DNA of 64,000 nt, from contig SOJX01000118.1 in assembly GCA_004376375.1 (NCBI GenBank), positions 1 through 64,000 on the forward strand, given 5' to 3'. Below the pieces are notes generated by a model. That model did not search any database. It was given only the letters and a program-made list of their open reading frames with translations, and had not been told where the DNA came from. Positions within the stretch are counted from its first letter, which is position 1. Every line of letters begins with the position of its first letter. Both the position numbers and the translations under genes were made by a program. Positions 31,479 through 39,235 of this stretch are shown one piece after another. This stretch comes from Planctomycetota bacterium. GTDB lineage: Bacteria; Planctomycetota; E44-bin39.

Positions 31479-32744
31479 CTATTCTTCAAGAACGATTCGC
31501 GCATGTTTTTTCTTTCCAAGGCGCAGCATAATCTGGCCGCCTTCCAGGTCGTCGGCCGTAAGTTTCACGTCAATATCATCAACGCGCCTGCCGTTTACGT
31601 AAGCGCCGCCCTGGCCAATCATTCTACGAGCATCGGAGTTGGATTTCGCAAGACCGGACCTGGCAAACGCTTCGACTATCCAGAAACCAGCATTGAGTTG
31701 CTCGCTTTTTATCGACAGAATCGGCAGCGAATCACCTGCTTCAGCACCGGCTCCGAAAACCGAACGCGCAGTAGACAGCGCCTCGTCAGCCTCTTTCTCG
31801 CCATGCACGAACTTTGTAAGCTCGTAAGCAAGTTTTTCCTTGAACGGATTGAGCTTGGCGCCTTTCACGTTTTCCGCCCGCGCAATCTCATCAAGCGGTA
31901 GAAAAGTGAAAATCTTAAGAAACCGGACCACGTCCGCATCTTCGGTGTTGCGCCAGTACTGGTAGAAATCGTAAGGACTGGTCATGTCGGCTTCCAGCCA
32001 CACGGCGCCGGCTTCCGTCTTGCCCATTTTCGACCCGCTTGCCGTCTCCAGAAGCGGGAAGGTCAGGCCGTAAGCCTGCCCGCCGCCCTCGCGCCGGATA
32101 AGCTCGATGCCGGCCACGATATTTCCCCACTGGTCGGAGCCGCCCATCTGCATCACGCACCGCCAGGGTGGAATGATATTCTTGGAATCGCCCTGGAAAA
32201 GGCGGAGGAAATCAAAGGCCTGCAGAAGCTGGTAGTTGAACTCGATAAAGGAAAGGCCTTCCTCGCGCTCCAGGCGAATCTTGATACTCTCATGCGAAAG
32301 CATCCGGTTGATGGAAAAATGCCTGCCGATGGTCCGTAGAAACTCCACGTAATTAAGCGGTTCCAGCCAGGTCGCGTTATCGATCCAGATTCCCTTCTGG
32401 CCCTCCGTGTCGATCATGCGCCCGATCTGCTCGCGGATTGCCTCGACGTTCTGCCGTATTTCCTGGCGGTTGAGTATCTGCCGCGTCTCCGTTTTTCCCG
32501 AGGGATCGCCGACCAGAGTCGTGCCGCCGCCGATAACGGCCACCGTACGGTGGCCCGCGTTCTGGAGATGCTTGAGGGCGATTATCGGAATCAGACTCCC
32601 GCAATGCAGGGACTTCGCAGTGCAATCGAAACCGATATACGTCGTCACCGGCTCGTCGCCGTCGAGCATTGATCGAACCGCGCCCGGGTCCGTGCAGTTG
32701 TCGATAAGGCCGCGGGTTTCAAGTTCTTCGTAAAGCTTTCCCAC
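31479..32744 (-). CDS. tyrS: Tyrosyl-tRNA synthetase
   Basis: A 421-residue class I synthetase that charges tRNA-Tyr. The HIGH-equivalent reads HCGS (47-50, in GFDCTAKSLHCGSLIP), and the KMSKS-equivalent is KMGKT in SGSKMGKTEAGAVWLE. A C-terminal S4 domain (about 350-415, GGAYVNGRRVDDIDVKLT) is present. Translation starts at GTG, which overlaps the TAG of the upstream flavodoxin-like gene, with AAAGGA upstream. No T-box-like leader is seen, since it is downstream in an operon. Confidence 0.96.
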   Translation of the reverse strand: MGKLYEELETRGLIDNCTDPGAVRSMLDGDEPVTTYIGFDCTAKSLHCGSLIPIIALKHLQNAGHRTVAVIGGGTTLVGDPSGKTETRQILNRQEIRQNVEAIREQIGRMIDTEGQKGIWIDNATWLEPLNYVEFLRTIGRHFSINRMLSHESIKIRLEREEGLSFIEFNYQLLQAFDFLRLFQGDSKNIIPPWRCVMQMGGSDQWGNIVAGIELIRREGGGQAYGLTFPLLETASGSKMGKTEAGAVWLEADMTSPYDFYQYWRNTEDADVVRFLKIFTFLPLDEIARAENVKGAKLNPFKEKLAYELTKFVHGEKEADEALSTARSVFGAGAEAGDSLPILSIKSEQLNAGFWIVEAFARSGLAKSNSDARRMIGQGGAYVNGRRVDDIDVKLTADDLEGGQIMLRLGKKKHARIVLEE

Positions 32745-33370
32745 TATTTCTTTCCTTTCTGAAAAGGCCGCTTTTCTTTTGCAATTGCCTGGGCGGCCTC
32801 CCTGACGAATAACTCCACCTGCTGAGCCACCTCCGCCTTAATATCATCAGGCTGTTCCATCCGGCGATAGGCGAGCATGTCCCGCTCCCGGAGAAGCTTT
32901 ATGCCCAACGAATCGAGAAAATAATACATTGTCTGAAACAAGCCGTCAAACATACTCTTTCCTCTCGAGCCGCAAGTCGCAACGACAATAGCCCGACTGA
33001 TTCGGACGGGTATTTCCTCCCTGCGGACGTAGCGGCGGTTCCAGAACACCTGCGCCCTGTCAATAAACGACTTGAAGGCTCCCGGAGCGCCTGCAAAATA
33101 AACCGGCGTTCCGATATAGAGCAAGTCGGAGTCATTTATCACGTCATACATATTCTGAACGTCGTCCTTGTCTTTGAAAGCGCAATATCCCGTCTCTATG
33201 CATGAATCACAGTGCGTGCAGGGCATAACCTTTTTTTTAGAGGGAATCAGAGTATGAATCTCCATTTCCTCCGAAGACTGGTTGACCGCCCGCTCACAGA
33301 TTTCCAGAAACCGCGAAGTCACTCCACGCGGGCGTGGACTGCCGTTTATACAAGTTACCTTAATAGTCAT
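32744..33370 (-). CDS. Flavodoxin-fold NAD(P)H/FMN reductase (iron-sulfur flavoprotein-like)
   Basis: A 208-residue protein. The N-terminal phosphate loop INGSPRPRGVTSRFLEIC binds FMN. A four-cysteine motif CTHCDSCIETGYCAFKDKDD, resembling that of the iron-sulfur flavoprotein family, follows near residues 51-70. GTPVYFAGAPGAFKSFIDRA is the second FMN-binding segment. It is probably a redox protein of the NADPH-dependent FMN reductase superfamily. Overlap with tyrS by one base suggests translational coupling of an unrelated pair. The promoter is at 33401-33429 and GGGGAG precedes the ATG. Confidence 0.88.
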   Translation of the reverse strand: MTIKVTCINGSPRPRGVTSRFLEICERAVNQSSEEMEIHTLIPSKKKVMPCTHCDSCIETGYCAFKDKDDVQNMYDVINDSDLLYIGTPVYFAGAPGAFKSFIDRAQVFWNRRYVRREEIPVRISRAIVVATCGSRGKSMFDGLFQTMYYFLDSLGIKLLRERDMLAYRRMEQPDDIKAEVAQQVELFVREAAQAIAKEKRPFQKGKK

Positions 33371-33400
33371 TATGCACTCCCCGGAAAATTCGCGGATACT

Positions 33401-33429
33401 ATAATAACGACCTTGAAACGATGCGGCAA
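33401..33429 (-). promoter_or_regulatory. Promoter of the flavoprotein-tyrS transcript, TTGCCG-17-TATTAT
   Basis: Minus-strand TTGCCG (complement of 33424-33429) and TATTAT (complement of 33401-33406) with a 17-bp spacer, 30 bases before the ATG. It may also carry transcription into the acyl-CoA dehydrogenase/Etf genes. Confidence 0.55.
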
Positions 33430-33498
33430 GCGATTTCAGGGATTTTCTTTGCCTGTAATCCGCGCAGCCGCAATAGCGCTCAAATAAGCATAATGTTC

Positions 33499-33527
33499 TT
33501 GACCAAATCGGGCCCGCGTGATAATTT
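33499..33527 (+). promoter_or_regulatory. Promoter of the PilT-like genes, TTGACC-17-TAATTT
   Basis: TTGACC (33499-33504) and TAATTT (33522-33527) with a 17-bp spacer, 58 bases before the GTG at 33586. Confidence 0.5.
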
Positions 33528-33585
33528 ATCGGTTTGAACGATCAGGCCAAGGAAAAGCCATCACCAGAGAGGAAAGGATTCGACA

Positions 33586-34920
33586 GTGGAAGAGAATCTT
33601 TTCGGACAAATACTCCTTTCGAACAACTTTGTCCAGAAGCACGAACTCGAGCGCTGCGTCCAGATTCAGCAGGAATCCAATACGCCCAGGTTCCTGGGCG
33701 AGATTCTTATCGAGGAAGGCTACATCACTGAAAGCATTCTGAGAAACATCCTTTCCGTCCAGCGTCGGCGGATGAAGCTTTCCGAAACCGACGACCCCGA
33801 AAAAAAGACCCACATCTCCCGCAAGGAGATGGAGCGAAAGCTGGCCGGTGCCGACATCTTCGGGTTTCTCAACCTGGTTCGCGAACTGGGCGCAAGCGAC
33901 CTGTATCTCATCAGCGGCCTCACCCCGGCAATCAGGAGGCACGGCATACTCCTTGACCTCGAGGCCAATGAACTGACGGGCGAGCAGGTGCGCGAAATGG
34001 TTTTTAAAGTCATCCCTGAAAACCATCGCGACAAGTTCCTTCGCACAAACGACCTTGAGATTTCAGGCACACTTGAAGGCGGTTCCCGCTACCGCGTCAA
34101 CATGTTCCGGGATTACTACGGCTACGGTGCGATCTTCAGGCTTTTTGCGCGCAAGATAATGACACTGGACGAACTGGGTTTCCCACCCGTGATAAAAAGC
34201 CTTGCAAGGCTGAACGTCGGACTCATCCTGGTCACCGGTCCTATTTCTTCGGGAAAAACAACGACCCTTACGGCACTGGTCGAGGAAATCAATCAGACCA
34301 GGCGCGGGCATATTGTCACGATCGAGCGGCCGATCGAAATTCTTTTCGAATCCCAGAGAGCTATTGTCACTCAGCGCGAAGTGGGAACTCATACAAGGTC
34401 TTTTGCGATTGCACTGCGCGCCGCGCTCCGTGAAGACCCCGATTTTATCGTCGTTTCAGAGCTCCGCGATCTCGAGACGATTGCGACGGCTATCCAGGCC
34501 GCGGAAACGGGACACCTCGTGCTTGGCACACTTCATACGGCTTCGGCCACCCGCACGTTGCACCGGGTAGTTGATGCATTTCCGGAGAACCAGCAGGCCC
34601 AGATACGGGGTATGCTGGCCGGCACACTGCGGGCCATTATATCTCAGCACCTTATTCCCCGCGGCGACGGGAAAGGGCGCACGCTTGCGCAGGAAATCCT
34701 CCTCGCAAATCCGGCCGTTTCAAACCTTATACGCGAAAACAGAACCTACCAGATACCGAACGTTATCCAGACCGGGAAAAACGAAGGTATGGTCCTGATG
34801 GATGATACGCTCCTGAACCTCGTGGAGAAAGGCATAATAACTCTCGAAGAAGCGCTTATCCGCTGCGAGGACAATGAAAAGTTCAAGCACCTTGCCCTGG
34901 GAGAAATCATCAAGGAGTAA
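33586..34920 (+). CDS. PilT/PilU-like ATPase with N-terminal MshEN-like module
   Basis: A 444-residue protein from GTG 33586 with AGGAAAGG upstream. Residues 1-62 form a short MshEN/GspE-N pair (LFGQILLSNNFVQKHELERC and FLGEILIEEGYITESILRNI). The rest is a secretion ATPase of the PilT group: Walker A GPISSGKT (218-225), Asp box TIERPIE (245-251), Walker B DFIVVSELRD (286-295; Ser replaces the usual Gly) and His box TGHLVLGTLHT (about 308-318). Retraction ATPases usually lack an MshEN module, so this is an unusual composite, probably a type IV pilus retraction motor with a regulatory input. Confidence 0.9.
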   Translation: MEENLFGQILLSNNFVQKHELERCVQIQQESNTPRFLGEILIEEGYITESILRNILSVQRRRMKLSETDDPEKKTHISRKEMERKLAGADIFGFLNLVRELGASDLYLISGLTPAIRRHGILLDLEANELTGEQVREMVFKVIPENHRDKFLRTNDLEISGTLEGGSRYRVNMFRDYYGYGAIFRLFARKIMTLDELGFPPVIKSLARLNVGLILVTGPISSGKTTTLTALVEEINQTRRGHIVTIERPIEILFESQRAIVTQREVGTHTRSFAIALRAALREDPDFIVVSELRDLETIATAIQAAETGHLVLGTLHTASATRTLHRVVDAFPENQQAQIRGMLAGTLRAIISQHLIPRGDGKGRTLAQEILLANPAVSNLIRENRTYQIPNVIQTGKNEGMVLMDDTLLNLVEKGIITLEEALIRCEDNEKFKHLALGEIIKE

Positions 34921-34927
34921 CAGTAAG

Positions 34928-35203
34928 AAGAAAGTATGAAGTATGAAGGCTGAAGGATGAAGTAAGAATACATTAATAATATTAATATAATTAGCCGCCG
35001 AGCTTGCTCGGAGCGTCTTTTAGATTAGTGAAGTATGAAGGCTGAAGGATGAAGTAAGAATACATTAATAATATTAATATAATTAGCCGCCGAGCTTGCT
35101 CGGAGCGTCTTTTAGATTAGTGGAGGATGAAGGACGAAGGATGAAGTAAGAAAATTAGCATTTCTTTATTTCATACTTCAGCCTTCATACTTCATACTTT
35201 CTT
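34928..35203. repeat. Heptad inverted array with internal 92-bp tandem duplication
   Basis: A perfect 28-bp inverted repeat (34928-34955 and 35176-35203), made of AAAGTAT, GAAGTAT, GAAGGCT units and their complements, flanks the region. Inside, a 93-bp segment occurs twice (34938-35030 and 35030-35122, period 92). Each copy carries an AT-rich run and a CCGAGC-TT-GCTCGG hairpin. The array fills the 295-bp gap between the two PilT-type genes. No gene is seen in it. Confidence 0.92.
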
Positions 35204-35215
35204 TAGGAGCTTCTC

Positions 35216-36316
35216 ATGAATCCTATTGACCGTTTTCTGGGCGTCGTACACGATGAAGAGGCATCCGACCTGCATATGTCGGTCGGTCTGCCGCCAAAGA
35301 TGCGGCTGCACGGCGACCTGATTAATATAGTCGACAACCCGACAACAGCCGAGGATGCTGATAAACTGCTGCTCGGAGTCCTGTCGCGGACACAGAAGGA
35401 CCGCTTCGATGAAACGGGTGACCTGGATTTCGTCTATGATGCCGAAGAAGCCAACGCTCGATTCCGGGTAAACTATTTCAAGCACCAGCACGGCATAGGC
35501 GGCGTCTTCCGCCTGATACCAGACCGCATAAAAACTCTCGAGGAACTGCGGGTTCCAATTATCCTGAGAAAGTTCGCCGAGATGCAAAGCGGGCTGATTC
35601 TCGTTACGGGCCCGACAGGATGCGGTAAATCCACCACGCTGGCGAGCGTTCTGGACTACGTAAACGAAAACTTTCGCAAACACATTATCACGCTCGAAGA
35701 CCCGATCGAATATGTCCACACCTCAAAAAGATGCATAATGAACCAGCGGCAGGTGGAATCCGAAACCGAATCGTTCGAGGCGGGTCTGCTCGCGGCCATC
35801 CACCAGGACCCGGAAGTCCTGATGGTGGGCGAGATGCGGGACTACGAGACAATCCGGCTTGTCGTCTCGGCGGCGGAGACGGGGATACTCGTCTTCGCAA
35901 CCCTTCATACCAACTCTGCGGCAAAAACGCTGGACCGCATCATCGATGTTTTTCCAAGCGGGCAGCAGGCGCAGATAAGGGCAATGTTGTCCGAATCACT
36001 CAAAGGCGTCGTCTCGCAGATTCTTCTCAAAACCGCCGACGGAACCGGCCGCGTACCGGCAAACGAGGTTCTGGTCGGTACGCCCGCGGTATCAAACCTC
36101 GTCAGGGAAGGAAAAATTCCGGAAATATACTCCGTGATGCAATCCGGCAAGGCGCAGGGCATGTATACGATGGACGACTCTCTCTGGAACCTGTTGAACA
36201 TGAGATTAATAACAGCAGACGATGCATATGCCGTCGCCGTCAACAAGAAACGCTTCGAGCCGGCCCTCCGCAGGGCCCAGCGTTCGCGTGCCGGCGGGGC
36301 CGAAGAGGTATCCTGA
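35216..36316 (+). CDS. pilT: Type IV pilus retraction ATPase PilT
   Basis: A 366-residue hexameric motor ATPase, normal length, with AGGAG before its ATG. The PilT N-terminal PAS-like domain (ASDLHMSVGLPPKMRLHGDL) precedes the motor: Walker A GPTGCGKS (132-139), Asp box TLEDPIE (159-165), Walker B VLMVGEMRD (201-209) and His box TGILVFATLHT (222-232). The usual AxREDPD motif reads AIHQDPE, so the conserved Arg is replaced. It should disassemble pili at the inner membrane. The array that separates it from the MshEN-type ATPase may uncouple their expression. Confidence 0.94.
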   Translation: MNPIDRFLGVVHDEEASDLHMSVGLPPKMRLHGDLINIVDNPTTAEDADKLLLGVLSRTQKDRFDETGDLDFVYDAEEANARFRVNYFKHQHGIGGVFRLIPDRIKTLEELRVPIILRKFAEMQSGLILVTGPTGCGKSTTLASVLDYVNENFRKHIITLEDPIEYVHTSKRCIMNQRQVESETESFEAGLLAAIHQDPEVLMVGEMRDYETIRLVVSAAETGILVFATLHTNSAAKTLDRIIDVFPSGQQAQIRAMLSESLKGVVSQILLKTADGTGRVPANEVLVGTPAVSNLVREGKIPEIYSVMQSGKAQGMYTMDDSLWNLLNMRLITADDAYAVAVNKKRFEPALRRAQRSRAGGAEEVS

Positions 36317-36343
36317 CCTCCGCTCTACGGACCCGGAAAGCTG

Positions 36344-39148
36344 ATGTCTCATACTCCCAATCATTCTGTTTACTGGGCCGTACCCATTGCGATATTCCTG
36401 GTCGCACTGGCCTCATATGCGCCTGCGCTTAATAACGATGCGCCCTTCGTCCTCGACGACCACCACACGATAGTTGACCGCAAAGAAACACGCTCTCCAG
36501 TAGATTTGAAAAGGATATGGAAAGGCACCCTGAGCGAAGAAGATTATTACAGGCCCATGCTTTACACAGGCCTGGCGTTAAACCTGTGGCTCCAGGGCGA
36601 CAATAAGACAAACCCGGACGAAAAGCCGCAAATACTCGGCCTGCGCTTTATTAATCTTCTCTTACACGCCGGAACATGGATACTGGTCTTCAGCATAGTA
36701 TTGCGCCTGCTCGATGCGGGACGAGGCAGGTCTACAACGACAACTCTTGCAGCGGGCGTGGTTGCCGTAATCGGAGCCGCGCTGCCGGCCTGCTCCCAGG
36801 CCGTTCTTTATATTTCAGCCCGTTCAAGCCTTCAGATGACCTTCTTTGTCGTTCTGGCCTTCCGGTTGTATATGAGCGTTCGAATGCCCCGTTCGGTCAT
36901 TACCGAAAGACAACTGGTAATCAGATACTCGGGAATGTTACTGGCCCTGGCCGCTGCAATCCTGACAAAAGAAGCCGCGGCCGTCACCCCTGTAATATTT
37001 CTTGTATTCGAACTGATGCGCTCCCGCTTCGAACAGAAAATCACAGTTATCTCATCTGAACCGGAACCTGAGCCTGTTGAGAAGCCGGAAAAATCCGAAC
37101 AGGCCCCAAGCGGCGACAGCGACGAATCTCCAACTGTAGGGGCACAGCACGCTGTGCCCCTACAATCAGACGCCGAACCAGCCGGGGACGATAAAACCGA
37201 CGGCGAGAGAGAAGAACTTACCGGACTCAGTGATCCCGGGAAAAAAACAGAACAACTCAAGGCGGCCGGAGGCCTGTTCGCCGCAGCTTTGGCGTTGAGT
37301 CCCGCATTTTTCATCTCAGGCGCGATTCTGGCGTTGCAGGCATATCTGTATTTCTCAATCGAGCGGCACGGCGCGCCAATGCTTCCCTATTCGCCCTGGC
37401 AATACTTTCTCACCGAGATTCCCGTTATCGCCCGTTACATCCAGCTCTATATCATCCCGATCGGGCTGTCGATCCACCACGTAGTACCGGTCGTAAAAAG
37501 CATTTCCCCCGGCGTAATCGCCGCAGGCGTTTTCCTGCTTCTGTTGCTGTGTGGGGGTTTCGTCCTGGTGTGGAAACGACCGGTTGCGGCATTCGGGATA
37601 TTCTGGTTCTTCCTCGCATTCGTCCCGACCTCCTCGTTCTTTCCAATCTGGGACCCGATGTTCGAACACCGGATGTATTTCCCGGCTGTCGGGTTCCTCA
37701 TCGCCGTCGTACCGGCGGTTTTCTACGGCATTCGCGCTTATGAGATGCGCTCGACCGGCAGAGAAAGCCTGACAAGCGTTGTTTTACCGTCGATGGTTTT
37801 CGGTCTGCTCGCGTTTATATTGATTGTGGTGACCGCGTTGCGAGCATACGACTGGAGCAGTGAAAAGAGATTCTGGAAGGCAACTGAAAAAGCGGAACCG
37901 AAAAGTTATTACGCCAAAACCGGCCTGGCGCGGGTCGCTATGGCGCGCGCAAATGAAAATAACGACAATCCAAAAGTAAGACAACAGGCGCTCGACGAAT
38001 CGCTGAAATACATAGAGGAATCCAGGGATATCTGGGCCGAATACCTCGGCGAAGAGCGCTGGAACCGCAAGTTGTATATCAAAGCGGTCGTTGAATACGC
38101 CAAGGCACTTCGACGCACGGGCAACAATTCCGGAGCCCTGATGGTACTGCAGCGTGCAGAGCAACACAGGGGAGACGAGAGAGTCCCGGAGGTTTTATAC
38201 CAGAAAGGCGCGATACTCCGCGAAATTACAAAAGACATCAAGGACCCGAAAAAAAAGAAAAATAACTATCTGATTGTCCTGAACGCCTTCGATAGATACC
38301 TGAACATGCGTGGAAAAGACAGGAACGCGCACCTCGAGTTCATACGGACCTTCAGAGACCTCGAGGATTACGAGAATATGGAAGTGGCTGTAAATGACGC
38401 CCTGCGCGTACCGGAGCTTCGCAAGAACCGTAACTTTTTGTTTCTTAGAACCGAGGCGCTCATACACCTCAAACGCTTCGCCGAAGCAGAAGAGACCTTT
38501 CGCGATACCCTTGCGTCAGGTGAGATCAAAGACACGCTGGAATGGGCATACAAGTATAAATACGGCCTTATGCTCTGGAGGGCCGGTCAATACGAAAGCG
38601 CGCTCAACATATCGTGGGAGCTGACGCAACTGACTCAACAACTCGAAGAATCCGGTACGGATCCGGATATCGGCACAAAGAAGTTTATGGAATTAATGCT
38701 TAAGGCAAAAATCAAAAGCTCTCTCGCCGGAAAGGATCACCAAAAACTCGACGAGGTTATAGAATTAGTGAAAAAGGCCCTGGAAATCGATCCGAAAAGT
38801 ACTGACGCCTACAACGGCCTTATTGATGCATATTTCCGCAAGAAAGACTATCCAAAAATGCGGGAATCTCTGCTGGTTTATAAGGACATCCTGAAAAATG
38901 AACCCGAGATGCGGGACGAACTGATAAAGACATACCGCGCGCTATCCGCAATCGCGGCGGAACACTACGGCAAGTATGAGGAAGCAGAACGCTGGCTTCT
39001 CAGAGCACTCGAGGAAAAACCGGACGACGAAGCGCTGAAAAACAGCTTGAACCTGATAAAAGCCAAGGCGGAAGCCGCGAAAAACCCGCCGCCGAAGCAA
39101 CCTGAAAAGAAAAAAGAGAACCCCGAGAAAAACGCTCCCCGGAAATGA
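36344..39148 (+). CDS. TMTC-like polytopic membrane protein with C-terminal TPR repeats
   Basis: A 934-residue protein. The N-terminal half has about ten to twelve membrane helices. The first loop, YAPALNNDAPFVLDDHHTIV, carries the acidic pair typical of GT-C/TMTC-type proteins, followed by RPMLYTGLALN. From about residue 510 the protein is helical TPR repeats (for example DPKSTDAYNGLIDAYFRKKD). TMTC-like proteins are glycosyltransferases or proposed ones, so a lipid-linked sugar-transfer role at the envelope is likely but unproven. A charged cytoplasmic loop at about 240-305 contains, in frame at residues 264-274, a 30-bp perfect palindrome. It ends in a Lys/Pro-rich tail and follows pilT by 27 bp. 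Confidence 0.85.
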   Translation: MSHTPNHSVYWAVPIAIFLVALASYAPALNNDAPFVLDDHHTIVDRKETRSPVDLKRIWKGTLSEEDYYRPMLYTGLALNLWLQGDNKTNPDEKPQILGLRFINLLLHAGTWILVFSIVLRLLDAGRGRSTTTTLAAGVVAVIGAALPACSQAVLYISARSSLQMTFFVVLAFRLYMSVRMPRSVITERQLVIRYSGMLLALAAAILTKEAAAVTPVIFLVFELMRSRFEQKITVISSEPEPEPVEKPEKSEQAPSGDSDESPTVGAQHAVPLQSDAEPAGDDKTDGEREELTGLSDPGKKTEQLKAAGGLFAAALALSPAFFISGAILALQAYLYFSIERHGAPMLPYSPWQYFLTEIPVIARYIQLYIIPIGLSIHHVVPVVKSISPGVIAAGVFLLLLLCGGFVLVWKRPVAAFGIFWFFLAFVPTSSFFPIWDPMFEHRMYFPAVGFLIAVVPAVFYGIRAYEMRSTGRESLTSVVLPSMVFGLLAFILIVVTALRAYDWSSEKRFWKATEKAEPKSYYAKTGLARVAMARANENNDNPKVRQQALDESLKYIEESRDIWAEYLGEERWNRKLYIKAVVEYAKALRRTGNNSGALMVLQRAEQHRGDERVPEVLYQKGAILREITKDIKDPKKKKNNYLIVLNAFDRYLNMRGKDRNAHLEFIRTFRDLEDYENMEVAVNDALRVPELRKNRNFLFLRTEALIHLKRFAEAEETFRDTLASGEIKDTLEWAYKYKYGLMLWRAGQYESALNISWELTQLTQQLEESGTDPDIGTKKFMELMLKAKIKSSLAGKDHQKLDEVIELVKKALEIDPKSTDAYNGLIDAYFRKKDYPKMRESLLVYKDILKNEPEMRDELIKTYRALSAIAAEHYGKYEEAERWLLRALEEKPDDEALKNSLNLIKAKAEAAKNPPPKQPEKKKENPEKNAPRK
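37135..37164. repeat. Perfect 30-bp palindrome inside a coding sequence
   Basis: Arms TGTAGGGGCACAGC and GCTGTGCCCCTACA (14 bp each, 2-nt centre) lie in frame in the TMTC-like gene, encoding roughly TVGAQHAVPLQ. The TGTAGGGGC core is shared with the intergenic palindrome at 4553-4579. The insertion sits in a predicted disordered loop where extra residues would be tolerated. Confidence 0.92.
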
Positions 39149-39149
39149 T

Positions 39150-39178
39150 TTGAAGGCGCAGGGAGTCGATGGTATACT
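39150..39178 (+). promoter_or_regulatory. Promoter of the HEAT-repeat gene, TTGAAG-17-TATACT
   Basis: TTGAAG (39150-39155) and TATACT (39173-39178) with a 17-bp spacer, immediately after the stop of the TMTC-like gene and 58 bases before the ATG at 39236. Confidence 0.6.
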
Positions 39179-39235
39179 GATTATGCAATCCGAAGCATAA
39201 CAGCCGCGTCCAGAGCGATTCCCGTTATTTTACCC

